Source of the DNA: Polytrichum commune
Taxonomy: Eukaryota > Streptophyta > Polytrichopsida > Polytrichales > Polytrichaceae
Direction of reading: 5' to 3'
DNA length: 64,000 bases
NCBI GenBank assembly: GCA_950295325.1
Contig: OX485806.1
Coordinates: 38,068,001 to 38,132,000 of the forward strand
In this document: piece after piece, positions 47,516-57,911 of the stretch
Numbering within the stretch: the first letter of the stretch is position 1
Layout: the number at the start of each line of letters is the position of its first letter
Translations under genes and position numbers: made by a program
Notes under the pieces: generated by a model
Seen by the model: only the letters and a program-made list of their open reading frames with translations
Database searches by the model: none
What the model was told of the DNA's origin: nothing

Positions 47516-49105
47516 ATGCAAGGTAGGACTCGCTCACAAAAACCAAGTTTGATAGTAGGACTAGAGAAATCTACTCGAAAGAGGCGGTCCTCTAAAATCA
47601 GTGATAGATTAGAACAAGATAATGTTAGAATAGAGAGTTGTTTGAACGTCGAACCTAGGACTAGGTCAATTCTAGACACCTTAGAACTTGGAGCTCAACT
47701 TGAAGAGGAGATCACTCCCTCCAAATTGAGTGGTGAAACTTCTTCGGAAAATTACACACTTAGACAAGAATTCCCGGTAGAAGTTGATAGGGGATTGTTG
47801 AATAGTTCACCGGTCACCATGGCCGAGGAACGGGGGATGGATCCACCACCCATACCCCCAATTCCGCCCATACCTCCTATACCTCCAATAGACCCATTGG
47901 TTAGGCCAAGAGGCCTACCAATTGTGGTTCCACAAAATTTAGCGGCGATGGATATGCCATCTCATCTCCCTAAATTTTATGGGACCAAGGATGAGGACCC
48001 CTCTCGGCACATGGAACGGTATATCGAACGGTTGGCTAGCTTCCTCATAACCGACCCGGGTTATTGGTTAGTGTGGTTTCCTACCACTCTAGAGGGGGAA
48101 GCCTATGAATGGTATCGGGATCATGCCGAGGGACATTTTAGGGGATGGGAACAATTACAAAGGGAGTTTCTTAACGAATTTAGGCCGGAAGTGGGTCAAA
48201 GTACCGCATTAAGGGCATTGTCGTCATTGAAGCAAGGAAGGGAGGAAGAAATTTCGGCTTACATTAGGAGGTTTGATTTAGTGTGCACTAGATTTGTGGG
48301 TACCATGCTCAACGACGACACGCTAAAGCAATTTTTCATTCAAGGGTTTTTTAAGTCCGGAACTATTAGGGGTGTTCTAGAAAGGAATCCCTTGACCTTG
48401 GCGGATGCCAAGCGTGCGGCTAGAGATATTGAAAACTTGGATAAAGATCACGAAAGGCTATGGAGAAGGGAGGATGAATTGATCCCACAATTCATCCCCA
48501 TACGCCCTAGGGTGGTAGCGGTAGAACCCGCTAAGTATGAGAACCAAATTCCATATGCCATTGTGGACACCGGTCCCCGACCTTTAGCGGTTAGGGAACC
48601 GGCACCTCTTTTGGCACTACCGGCCCCTAGAACGGATCCACACTTGGAGGAGGTTGAGAGAAGACTAGGTGCTAGCCAACTAGGATTCCAAGAGGCTATG
48701 ATAAAACAAATGCAAAGCCTCACGGATCAAATGTCATTAATGATCCGGAGTCAACAACCGGGGCCTCCACCCCCGGTTGAGTCGGGTAGGCATTCTTCCG
48801 GATTATGGTGTGTCCAATGTGGCCAACCGGGCCACACGCGTCAATTTTGTAGAAGTGGACAAAACCGTGACCAAAGAGGAAACGGTAACCCACCTCAACA
48901 AAATCAACGAGGTCAAGCGCCACCTCACTATGGAAATGGAAGCAATAGAGGACCACAACCTAGAGGGCAAGGTGGCCAAAATTTAGAGAAGAAGGAATTT
49001 CATCCCTTTTGTGGAAGGTGGCACGCTCAAGGACAATGTTGGTCCGAAGGTCAAGAGTTTAATTGTAGCAATTGTGGAGGAAGTCATCCCTCGGATACGT
49101 GTTGA
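47516..49105 (+). CDS. gag: Gag (capsid/nucleocapsid) of the Ty3 element
   Basis: 529 aa. A basic N-terminus, a proline-rich linker (repeated PPIPPIP, about residue 110) and a retrotransposon Gag domain at about residues 140-310, with the typical WLVWFPTTLEGEAYEWY and REFLNEFRP segments. The C-terminus holds a canonical CCHC knuckle (CVQCGQPGHTRQFC, about 432-445) and a second CX2CX3HX4C-like knuckle (CSNCGGSHPSDTC, to 529), so the frame ends directly on a zinc-binding cysteine. Gag packages element RNA into virus-like particles in the cytoplasm. The TGA that ends it is followed by an open frame in the same phase that leads into pol. It could be a readthrough site or a CGA-to-TGA type mutation. 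The ATG used is the first in frame. Confidence 0.9.
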   Translation: MQGRTRSQKPSLIVGLEKSTRKRRSSKISDRLEQDNVRIESCLNVEPRTRSILDTLELGAQLEEEITPSKLSGETSSENYTLRQEFPVEVDRGLLNSSPVTMAEERGMDPPPIPPIPPIPPIPPIDPLVRPRGLPIVVPQNLAAMDMPSHLPKFYGTKDEDPSRHMERYIERLASFLITDPGYWLVWFPTTLEGEAYEWYRDHAEGHFRGWEQLQREFLNEFRPEVGQSTALRALSSLKQGREEEISAYIRRFDLVCTRFVGTMLNDDTLKQFFIQGFFKSGTIRGVLERNPLTLADAKRAARDIENLDKDHERLWRREDELIPQFIPIRPRVVAVEPAKYENQIPYAIVDTGPRPLAVREPAPLLALPAPRTDPHLEEVERRLGASQLGFQEAMIKQMQSLTDQMSLMIRSQQPGPPPPVESGRHSSGLWCVQCGQPGHTRQFCRSGQNRDQRGNGNPPQQNQRGQAPPHYGNGSNRGPQPRGQGGQNLEKKEFHPFCGRWHAQGQCWSEGQEFNCSNCGGSHPSDTC

Positions 49106-49138
49106 CAACCGGACAAAATAATTAATGTCCCTTACCCG

Positions 49139-51757
49139 GTGGCTAATCCACAACAACAAGCAAGGGATAATATGCGAGGTGCTAGGCCACAAGGAGTACC
49201 GGCCAATGAACTTAGGCCACCTAACTTATACTATGACCATAGTAATGCTAGGCAAACTTTTCATCCACCGGCGGGCTTGCAAACTACAACCGGTTACATT
49301 CCAATACAAAATAGACAAGGAGTTCCACCTAATGGTAGTAACGGGAGACAAGCGCCTCCAACGGATCCGGGACCATCTAACTCCCAAGATGTTAGGTTCA
49401 TGGATGGAGTGTTGGAGGCCACGTGTGATGACATGCTTCCTCTCCCAACGAGAATTGGAGAGGAGCAAAGTCAATGGCCTCCTCACACCAATGCTATTAC
49501 ATATGAGTTAGTGAAGGGTAAGGGTGTGGTTGAAGAAGCACCTGCACTAGCGGTAACTACTAGGGCTAGGAGAGGGGATGCCCCGTTGGAGGTAGGAATA
49601 GGAGAGCAAGGAAATTACTCTTCGGATGAAGAGATTAATCTCTCCGAGTTGGATAGGGTAGCTAGAAGAGCTACTAAGGATGTGGAGAGGGAAAATATAA
49701 TTTTACAAGATAGGGAGAGGACTAATGCGGTACATGACTTGGATAATAGCGATGTGGGTGAATGGGAAGGACCGGGGGTTCCCGTAGACGAATTCGACGT
49801 AGTGGGTAATTCTAAGGTGGAAAGATCTACCGGGTACGACTTGTGGGCGGACCTTAGTACACTCAAGGCGGATATCACTTTCGGCCAACTATTGGAAATT
49901 TCACCCACGGCAAGGAAAACATTAAAGGAGGGAATGCCGGTACACAAGAGGATGAGGAAGGTGAAAGCTAAAATAGCCGCTAGGATCCAATCACAAGGTG
50001 GAAGAGACGTGAAAGCTATAGAAATAGAAGTTGTTATAGTAGATAAGGTGGTTCCTAATGTGCTAGTCGACGGAGGGAGTAGTCTAAATATACTACCGGA
50101 GGATACTATGAAAAAATTGGGACTTGGACTCACGGGGCCTTCACCTTTGGTCATAAATATGGCAAATCAAAGTTCGACTACGCCTTTGGGGATGATCAAG
50201 GATTGTAGAATGACTACGGGAGGTGAGGAGTACTTGGTCACCTTCCATGTCATTAAAATGCACTCCAACAAGGACACCTTCCCCATTTTGCTAGGTAGGC
50301 CTTGGTTGCGGATGGCGAATGCTATGGTCAATTGGGGTGGACCTAAACCATCCATCACTTATGGTCCGGAGGGTAATAGGGTCATAGTGTCCATTGGTTC
50401 ATTAGAAGGATGGATGAAGAAGGAGATGTATTTGCCATTGGAGAAGGAAATTGATGACTTAAACGAGAATGAGATTGGCAAGGCATTGGTGGGAGTCGTC
50501 CATCCCGAAGGTCAAAGGGTTGTTATAGATTCGGGCTCGGGAAGTCTAGGTCCTAATTTTTACAATTATGGGGATAATGGGGATTATGCCCAATGGCTAA
50601 GGGAGTACCCCGAGTCCGAGGTTGATGTAATGGTTACATTTCACCAAGTAGGCTTAGGGAGTGAATTTCCTAGTGTTAGTTTAGGAGAGGGCTCATTGTT
50701 GGAGCCATGTGAGGTGCTCACCGAGGAAGAGTGGATTAGCGGTGGGTTAACACCTTGGGTAGATGACGTGGAAGAGGGTGAGGTTAGTTTAATTCATGTA
50801 GATGGGACTCAAGAGGAGGATGTGATTATTGAGTCATCGAAATTGGAGGAGCCTTTACATTTCAAGACCACGTCTACGGGGATAGTTGTAGGTCAAGATG
50901 TGAAAGATTACCCCAATGTGCCTTCCGATTGGTATCGGAACAAAGAGGAGCAAGCACATGTGTCGGAAGCGGATTGGCGGTACGTGGATGTGAAATTAAA
51001 GAATGGAAAAACCCGACAAATGAAGATGGGCTCCAAATTGGGGGAGAAAGAGGTTAGGGAGTATAGCAATTTGGTGGATGAGTTTAGTGATACTTTTGCA
51101 TGGTCCTACGATGAGCTTAAGGGAATTCCTAGGGAAATGGTAGAGCACCGGATTCCTTTAATTCCGGGGGCGAGGCCAATTAGACAAAAGGAGAGGAGGA
51201 TGAATCCTCAATTGCAATTGTTGGTGAAAGCGGAATTGGAAAGGTTATTGAAGGCCGGGTTTATCAAGCCGGTGGAAATCACGGATTGGGTTTCTCCTAT
51301 GGTCTTAGTAAAGAAAAAAAATGGGAAATTAAGGGTTTGTGTCGACTATAGGAAATTGAATTCGTGCACACAAAAGGATCACTTCCCCTTACCTTTTATC
51401 ACCTTGTTGCTTGAGGAGGTTGGAGGTCATTCGCGATATACCTTTATGGATGGGTATGCGGGTTATAATCAAATTTCCATAGCCCTCCAAGATATCCATA
51501 AAACGGCTTTTACTACACCTTGGGGTACTTTTGTGTGGGTAGTGATGCCATTTGGGTTATGTAATGCCCCGGCTACTTTCCAACGATTAGTAATGTATAT
51601 CTTCACCGACTTGTTGTTCAAATCCATGACCGTCTTTGTGGACGATTTTAGCACACAAAGTAATGTGGATGATCACCTACATTGTGTTAGGGAGGCATTG
51701 GTTAGGTGTAGGAAGATGAGGTTAGCATTGAACCCGGATAAGACATTTTGGGAGTGA
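49139..51757 (+). CDS. pol: Pol, N-terminal part: protease and reverse transcriptase
   Basis: The frame is open from just after the gag stop (49106) and in the same phase. The listed first codon is GTG, so it is probably expressed as a continuation of gag and not from its own start. After an unassigned linker, an aspartic protease motif VLVDGGSSLNIL has its catalytic Asp at about residue 311. RT motifs include WVSPMVLVKKKNGKLRVCVD (about 716), FPLPF, MPFGLCNAPATFQR, and the active-site FVDDF with Asp 835-836, a variant of YXDD seen in plant Ty3 elements. The frame ends five codons after NPDKT, before the RT/RNase H connection, because of a frameshift within a short T/G run at about 51746-51752. 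The rest of pol continues in another frame. Confidence 0.85.
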   Translation: MANPQQQARDNMRGARPQGVPANELRPPNLYYDHSNARQTFHPPAGLQTTTGYIPIQNRQGVPPNGSNGRQAPPTDPGPSNSQDVRFMDGVLEATCDDMLPLPTRIGEEQSQWPPHTNAITYELVKGKGVVEEAPALAVTTRARRGDAPLEVGIGEQGNYSSDEEINLSELDRVARRATKDVERENIILQDRERTNAVHDLDNSDVGEWEGPGVPVDEFDVVGNSKVERSTGYDLWADLSTLKADITFGQLLEISPTARKTLKEGMPVHKRMRKVKAKIAARIQSQGGRDVKAIEIEVVIVDKVVPNVLVDGGSSLNILPEDTMKKLGLGLTGPSPLVINMANQSSTTPLGMIKDCRMTTGGEEYLVTFHVIKMHSNKDTFPILLGRPWLRMANAMVNWGGPKPSITYGPEGNRVIVSIGSLEGWMKKEMYLPLEKEIDDLNENEIGKALVGVVHPEGQRVVIDSGSGSLGPNFYNYGDNGDYAQWLREYPESEVDVMVTFHQVGLGSEFPSVSLGEGSLLEPCEVLTEEEWISGGLTPWVDDVEEGEVSLIHVDGTQEEDVIIESSKLEEPLHFKTTSTGIVVGQDVKDYPNVPSDWYRNKEEQAHVSEADWRYVDVKLKNGKTRQMKMGSKLGEKEVREYSNLVDEFSDTFAWSYDELKGIPREMVEHRIPLIPGARPIRQKERRMNPQLQLLVKAELERLLKAGFIKPVEITDWVSPMVLVKKKNGKLRVCVDYRKLNSCTQKDHFPLPFITLLLEEVGGHSRYTFMDGYAGYNQISIALQDIHKTAFTTPWGTFVWVVMPFGLCNAPATFQRLVMYIFTDLLFKSMTVFVDDFSTQSNVDDHLHCVREALVRCRKMRLALNPDKTFWE

Positions 51758-53754
51758 ATAAGGGAGTGTTGTTGGGTTATGTTGTTAGTGAGAAAGGTAG
51801 AGAACCCGATCCGGATAAGATTGCGGCCATAAGCGACTTGGCAACTCCAACCAATTCCAAGGGGATCTCTAAGTTGTTAGGACATGTGGGATGGTACCGG
51901 GAACTTATTCCTAATTTTTCAAAGATAGCGGTGCCCATTACCCATTTGCTCAAAAAGGATGTCAAATTCGAGTGGACGGATGCTTGTCAAAAAGCCTTTG
52001 AGGAATTGCGGGATAGGTTGAGCACCTATCCGGTGTTGATACCACCCAATTGGGGTAAACCTTTTCACGTCTATTGTGATGCTAGTAATGTGGCAATAGG
52101 GAGTGCGCTTTGTCAAGCAACGGGAGAAAAAGAGAAGGATCAACCTATAGCTTATGCGAGTAAGCAATTGACCCCCGCCGAAAGAAACTACTCTACAACG
52201 GAGAGGGAGTGCCTAGCCATGGTGTTTTCCGTTAAAAAGTTTAGGCATTACCTCATGTGCAACCCGGTTGTATTTTTTGTTGACCACATGGCTATCAAGT
52301 ATCTAATTAACAAGGCGGAGTTAAGTGGTAGGTTAGCTAGGTGGGTTTTGTTATTAGAAGAATTCGACTACACGGTGGAATATAAACCGGGTCGTATGCA
52401 TTTACAAGCGGACCACTTGTCTAGGTTGTCGGAGGAGATAGGAAAAAATCCGGTAAATGATATGTTAGTAGATGATAGCCTCTTTGTGGTCACTTCTACA
52501 CCGGAGTGGTATGCGGGCATAGTGGAATTTCTAACAACCCACAAGTTGCCCAAAGAGTGGACAAAAGAAGAGAGAAGGAAGGTGAGGGTAAATAGTAGGC
52601 AATTTGTTGTAGTGGGCCATAGGTTGTTTAGAAGGGGGTCCGATGGTATTTTACGACGATGCGTGTCAAAAACGGAGGTTGAAGCGATTTTAATCGCTTG
52701 CCACGATAGCGCTTGCGGCGGTCACTTCTCGGGTCAACTCACCGGGCAAAAAATACTTAGAGCGGGCTACTTTTGGCCTACACTATTTAAGGACGCCCAT
52801 GACTATGTAAGGAAATGCGACGCTTGCCAACGGTATGCCCGAGACGACCTTAGAATGGAGATGCCTTTACATGTATCATTACCCTTAATTCCTTTCGAAA
52901 AATGGGGCATCGACTATGTGGGTGAGGTCCATCCCCAATCTTCAAAAGGAATGAAATATATTGTGGTGGCAACCGAGTACCTCACCAAGTGGGCGGAAGC
53001 CAAAGCGGTGAAGACCGACACGGCGGAACACGCGGCAACATTTATGTACGAAAACATAATTTCGCGGTTCGGGGTGCCGAAGATCCTAGTAAGCGATAGG
53101 GGTACTCACTTTTTGAATGACTTGATTCGAGAGATGACAGAGAAATTTAAAATTGATCACCGGAAGACTACTCCCTACCACCCACAAACCAATGGACAAA
53201 CGGAAAGGGTTAACGGAATTTTGGTGAGTATACTACGCAAGACGGTTATAGACTCGAAGCGGGATTGGGATACGAAACTAACGGCGGCACTTTGGGCATA
53301 CCGTACAACCTATAAGGTAACTACGCGTGCTACACCATTTTCCTTAGTCTATGGTCTTGAAGTGACACTACCAATCGAATATGAAGTCGAGTCACTTAGG
53401 GTGGCCGTGAGTACGAGACTTACCGAAAGTCAATCCTTACGAAATCGACTAACCGATTTGGAAGCACTTGACGAAGGGAGGAGAATGGCGGCTCAACATA
53501 TTGAGGCAATCCAAAGAAGGAGAAAGATTACTTTCGACAAACGACATAAGAGAAGGGCCCTAACACCGGGAATGATGGTCATGATTCAAGACGCACGAAA
53601 GCTTGAATTTCCGGCGAAATTCAATGCGGTATGGTTAGGACCTTACCTTGTCTATGAGGTCTTTCCTAATAATTCAATTCAATTGGAAACGTTGAATGGT
53701 GAGCTCTTTCCTACCCGTACATCGGGAAGTAGATGTAAGGAGTACCGAGCTTGA
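51748..53754 (+). CDS. pol: Pol, C-terminal part: RNase H and integrase
   Basis: 668 aa in a different frame from the upstream part and overlapping it by 10 bases. It starts inside the RT thumb (GVLLGYVVSEKG). RNase H acidic residues are visible: YCDAS (Asp about 111), TERECLAM, FVDHMA, ADHLSRL. The integrase has an HHCC-type zinc region (CHDSACGGHFSG to CDACQRYA, about 319-361) and a DDE core: Asp 389 (WGIDYVGEV), Asp 450 (LVSDRGTHF), Glu 486 (NGQTERVNG), the last two 35 residues apart as in active integrases. The C-terminus ends GSRCKEYRA with no chromodomain. Catalytic residues are intact. The break upstream is the only visible defect in this half. Confidence 0.88.
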   Translation: MGVNKGVLLGYVVSEKGREPDPDKIAAISDLATPTNSKGISKLLGHVGWYRELIPNFSKIAVPITHLLKKDVKFEWTDACQKAFEELRDRLSTYPVLIPPNWGKPFHVYCDASNVAIGSALCQATGEKEKDQPIAYASKQLTPAERNYSTTERECLAMVFSVKKFRHYLMCNPVVFFVDHMAIKYLINKAELSGRLARWVLLLEEFDYTVEYKPGRMHLQADHLSRLSEEIGKNPVNDMLVDDSLFVVTSTPEWYAGIVEFLTTHKLPKEWTKEERRKVRVNSRQFVVVGHRLFRRGSDGILRRCVSKTEVEAILIACHDSACGGHFSGQLTGQKILRAGYFWPTLFKDAHDYVRKCDACQRYARDDLRMEMPLHVSLPLIPFEKWGIDYVGEVHPQSSKGMKYIVVATEYLTKWAEAKAVKTDTAEHAATFMYENIISRFGVPKILVSDRGTHFLNDLIREMTEKFKIDHRKTTPYHPQTNGQTERVNGILVSILRKTVIDSKRDWDTKLTAALWAYRTTYKVTTRATPFSLVYGLEVTLPIEYEVESLRVAVSTRLTESQSLRNRLTDLEALDEGRRMAAQHIEAIQRRRKITFDKRHKRRALTPGMMVMIQDARKLEFPAKFNAVWLGPYLVYEVFPNNSIQLETLNGELFPTRTSGSRCKEYRA

Positions 53755-53815
53755 CTAGGCAACTTACCCTTGGAGCAAGAGATGTTTGGATTCATCCCCC
53801 GATGGTCGCCAATTA
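53755..53815 (+). other. 3' internal end; no polypurine tract at the LTR
   Basis: The bases just upstream of the 3' LTR are GGTCGCCAATTA, which are not purine-rich. The nearest purine-rich run (GGAGCAAGAGATG) is about 30 bases away. CCAATTATGTGAG (53809-53821) is the exact inverse of CTCACATAATTGG at the 5' LTR/PBS junction (46601-46613). Confidence 0.7.
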
Positions 53816-56024
53816 TGTGAGCCCAAAAGGGTGCCCACATTTAGTCTTAGACCCTTGAAACGGTAGTTGATGCACTTTGAAGTAGCATGTTACTTCACAA
53901 AAATATAAAAAGAGTGAAATGTTAGTCTTAGAAGTACCATGTTGTAAGAGGCTAGGATGTGAGTTGTTATTGTGTTTTTACCTTCGGAAGGATTTGAGTG
54001 AATGAGGATAGGTAAGGAGAACTTGGATTGAGTAGTTAGTGAGTAGGCTAGTACAAATGGATGGAGACAACCAAAGTGACTCAAGAGGCAAGTGCATTCG
54101 AATTGGGATGAATGGAGGATCACATGGAGCGCACAAGTGGACCACCTCATCATGGCCACTTAATGGGGAAGGCCCAAGGAAGAATGCAAGGTGGAGGATA
54201 AGCAAATTCTCAAAGCACCAATCAAATCACGAGTTAAGCATCGTGGTTTGAATTAAGTGGTGAGCGACGATTTGGGAAAGTAAGGGGAGAAAGTTATGGC
54301 GGCGGAAAGCGAAGGAGGCTAAGTTTGGGTTGAAGCATTCCAAGTTTGGTAAAGTGTGGTAGGTAGAAAGCCAAGGCTAGTTAAATGTTCGAATTAGGAT
54401 CCTTGTTGATCATTTGAGGGAGGAAGGCTTAGAAGATAGGATTGGCGCCTACTAAGTAGGCGGAAATCTCAAGGGCTTATCGTGAGCCTTGAGGGTGCTC
54501 ACCCCCTCAAGCTTACTATATAATCCCTCATTCTTCCCTCACTCATCCTCTCTTTCCTTTGTGCTCCAAGGCACCCCACGAGTTATAAGTGTGGGTGTGG
54601 GAAGCCATATTGGAGCACATGTGTGTGCTTAGTTTTTAGTTTGAGAGCCAAGGCTTGTTAGCCTTGAAGAGGGCTTGACCTCTTGGTAGAATTAGTGTTG
54701 ACGTGAAGGATTTTAAAGTTAATTCATGATTCCAATTTGTGGTACTTAAAGTTCATGTTTTGAATACACGTGGTTGCAAGTTCCATGTTTAAGAGTTGAG
54801 CACTTGATGTTGTGATGAGTGCAAAAATATACTTGTGTGGATTAGTTAGTCTTAGTGAAGTTAGGAAATTCTCTCTCCCTCTCCTCTCTAAGATTTTAGG
54901 ATTTTAGGATTAGAGAAGAATTGTGTGATTAGAAAGGGGTTGTTAGTAGAATTAGGGAAATTAGGTAGGAAGATTAGTTAAGGGCTTGAATAATTAGTGA
55001 GGTAGTTGGGGATTACAACTACAAAGTTGTGGGTTCATGAAGGAGCTGGGTTTATGAAGGAGCTGGGTTTGTTTAGTTAGAAAGTAAAGAGCTGGGTTTA
55101 TGAAGGAGCTGGGTTTGTTTAGTTAGAAAGTAAAGAGCTGGGTTTATGAAGGACCTGAGTTTGTTTAGTTAGAAGCTAAGGAGCTGGGTTCATGAAGGAG
55201 CTGGGTTTATGAAGGAGCTGGGTTTGTTTAGTTAGAAGCTAAGAAGCTGGGTTTATGAAGGAGCTGGGTTTATGAAGGAGCTAGGTTTATGTAATTAGAA
55301 AGTAAAGAGATGGGTTCATGAAGGAAGCTTAGTAGATAGCCTACCTAATTAGCTCATAGACAAGTAGTTAGTTACATTATGCTAGTTAGTGTTATGGTGG
55401 CTTTCACAAGTAAATGTATTTGAGATTGACTATAGAGAATAGTGTTTTTTTTAACACTTGCATCCTCTCTTTAAAAATAAACCACGTGCACAAATTAATG
55501 GAGAATGTGGAGCACTCTCGCGATGGCAAGACAAAGGAAGCAAAGACCAAAGGTGCGAGGGAGAGATTGACATAAGTCACATAAGTATTTCTTAATACTT
55601 AAAGGCTTATGTACGGTATGGAGACACCAAGTGAGACCTCTTATAGTAGCGATACGGAATACACAAGTGATAGTTCAAGTGGTAGTATAGAGTCAACGGC
55701 ACGGACTCCATTTAGGAGAGGGATATCCTTAAGGGCTTGTGTAGCTAAAGCGGCCGGATGGACGTTAGAAGCAAACAAAGACAAAATAGCACCCGAGCAT
55801 AAGGAGGTTAAAATAACATAGTTAACTTGTGCATTCTCCACATACGTATTGAAATTGTACATTGAGTTGTTAAAAGTGAAATTCCAGTTAAATCCAAGAC
55901 CACTTGAAGGGTGAACCTTGCACTATGGACTCATCCAAGTCCAAATCCAATACCGCGGAGAAATGTGAGCCCAAACCCACTACTCGGACTACGGACGCTT
56001 AAGGGTGGGGGGTTTGGCCTCACA
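53816..56024 (+). repeat. 3' LTR
   Basis: 2209 bp, matching the 5' LTR throughout my comparison at a constant offset of 9418. It ends CTCACA, followed by the CCTCA duplication. It carries copies of the TATA box, tandem array (55029-55326), hairpin and short frames. Confidence 0.95.
55609..55821 (+). CDS. LTR-encoded short ORF b, 3' LTR copy
   Basis: Identical to 46191-46403. Within the element's own transcript only the 5' copy would be upstream of gag. This copy could be expressed from the 3' LTR into flanking DNA. Confidence 0.35.
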   Translation: MYGMETPSETSYSSDTEYTSDSSSGSIESTARTPFRRGISLRACVAKAAGWTLEANKDKIAPEHKEVKIT

Positions 56025-56328
56025 CCTCAACATCTTAGGGGATGTGGAGTGGCCATATAATATGAAAGCATGGTACAATGAGATACATACTGGTGTATAA
56101 TGACATATCTTATATTCAAACTTTGATTTTTTTTTTGGTTATGTGGCAACATTTCCCACAAAAAAAACGAGATAAGTGGCAATCCAATTTATTCAGTGCT
56201 CTTGGAGACACCTCCATTACGGTAGGTATAATCATAAATTTTGTTAATACATTGCACATGACATGCACAAGAAGAACGCTTGAAAAAAAGTCTAAAATCA
56301 TTTTGTATATTAATGTTTTTGTTATGTA

Positions 56329-56853
56329 TCAAGGGTGCCCGTCACACATCTTATCCATGGCATCCATACAACAACCATACGCACTAGGAACACCCATGGA
56401 CACTGGGGAAAACACAAATAAAATATTACCATCAAAAGAGGGTGGCAAGTATTTGACGTCACACGCATATATGCTGTCAAAATTAGTTGTGTTAAAGTCA
56501 AATTTAGACCTTCTCCTAGATGTATTGACAATACTCAAGCCTAAACAAGACGGAGAAAATTGAAGAGGTGGACATGGAGAAGGAGATCCATGGCGAGGTA
56601 GTTTTGTGCATAATGGACCGTGAGGGGTTTTATGAACATCTATAGAAACCAAATGTTGAGTGAGAATTCTAGTTCTAAAACAAAAAGACAATGTATCAAA
56701 AAGATCAACAACATAACAAACATCATCATCCGAATCCGAGAGTAGAATAATAGTATCATCACTTGGTTTTATCTTGATATTAGTCACAATAGATAGTTGG
56801 ATAGTGGATGTGCAAGAATCGTTTGTTAATACAACAATGGATGCTTGAACCTG
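56329..56853 (-). CDS. Unidentified reading frame with SUMO-interaction-like motif
   Basis: Open on the minus strand for about 175 codons, from a splice-acceptor-like TTCCCAG at about 56854 to a stop at 56329. There is no ATG near the upstream end, so it would be an internal or terminal exon or a captured fragment. It contains TIILLSDSDDD, a hydrophobic core followed by acidic residues as in SUMO-interacting motifs, then VCYVVDLFD, a Ser/Pro/Cys-rich middle, and ends MCDGHP. No family is recognised. A plus-strand frame (56078-56563) overlaps it and has no motif. It lies about 300 bp beyond the Ty3 insertion. Confidence 0.3.
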   Translation of the reverse strand, partial: QVQASIVVLTNDSCTSTIQLSIVTNIKIKPSDDTIILLSDSDDDVCYVVDLFDTLSFCFRTRILTQHLVSIDVHKTPHGPLCTKLPRHGSPSPCPPLQFSPSCLGLSIVNTSRRRSKFDFNTTNFDSIYACDVKYLPPSFDGNILFVFSPVSMGVPSAYGCCMDAMDKMCDGHP

Positions 56854-56859
56854 GGAATC

Positions 56860-57911
56860 AAAAAAACTTATAATTCTAAATGATCATGGACCCAAAATTC
56901 AAGAATGATCATCTTCACTCATGCTTTTTATGTAACAAGATCGTTTTTTATATATTACCATCCACATAATACATATTTTTTGCTATTCAAAGAGTGAACC
57001 TAAAACTAAACAAATTCTCTAAGACATTCACATGATTGTGATCCTCAAGAGGCAAAGTAAAGGGCACAAAGGATCCATAAGCTCTAATGGTAGCCATGAG
57101 GAAGTAGGGGAAAGTTGAAAGACATTGAAGTATGTAATCGAACCACTATTTGTATTGGCGGTAGTGGTCAATGTACTTGAATAAAAATACAATTAAACTA
57201 CATAAAAATGTTGAATGTGGAAATAACATGAGAAATACAACGCAAAAGAAAAAATGACCCAAAATCTAATCTTAGAAATACTTTTAAAATACAAAATTGA
57301 ATCAATGTCATTATTAGCATGATACATATAATAAGGGCAAAGCACTGACAACCCACATATGCCAACAATATATATAAAAATACAACACATGGCTAAATCA
57401 CCAAGTGGGAGGAAATAGAAAACGACCATAATCGATTCACATCCCTACCCCAACTACAACCCTAACCCTGAGTCTAATTCAATGCCTAAACAGTTGCTTT
57501 GGACATGATTTGATCAACCAACCACCTATATTATAGTCCTTCATGCTAGAATATTCATGCATCCAATATCACTCAATAAAAATTCCATCCCTCGCTAATT
57601 TTGAGATTTGAAAAACGGTGCATGGTTGAGGAATTAGTATCACACACACACACACAAAATGGGATAATTTGTATAGCTTATGCTAGATGTGAGCTGACAT
57701 GGGGGTTGCTAGCTGACCCAATCACTATTTCTTGGACATTATTTTTTTATTTTTTTTGAGAATGCAATTTTCCTTAACATATATGCGATTTTACCACTTA
57801 TTGGGTAACACTTATCGAGGGTGAAATGTGTGTTATGAAATGAGGCGATTTCCACATCATCTTTAGTATTACAAATGTTCACATGATAACATGTGACACT
57901 TTTCACCCAAA
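56860..57911. other. Gene-free spacer
   Basis: AT-rich with a short (CA)n near 57642. The frame at 57193-57429 (minus, 78 aa) is hydrophobic but lacks any known motif or gene context. Confidence 0.5.

Larger units (their letters stand above)
44398..56024 (+). mobile_element. Complete young Ty3/gypsy LTR retrotransposon, TSD CCTCA
   Basis: 11,627 bp. Two 2209-bp LTRs (44398-46606, 53816-56024) begin TGTGAG and end CTCACA. They matched everywhere I compared them and have equal length. CCTCA directly flanks both sides (44393-44397, 56025-56029). Internal order is PBS, gag, protease, reverse transcriptase, RNase H, integrase: the Ty3/gypsy order. No chromodomain follows the integrase, and the protease reads DGGS and the RT VDD, as in non-chromovirus (Athila/Tat-type) plant lineages. 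The coding region is broken by a TGA after gag and a frameshift at the end of RT. Identical LTRs imply recent insertion, so this copy may have been mobilised in trans. Confidence 0.95.

Noticed and set aside
47134-50358. Antisense frames over gag and pol (118, 91, 78 and 179 aa)
   Set aside because: Shadows of the sense frames. No env-like or antisense gene features such as a signal peptide or membrane segments.
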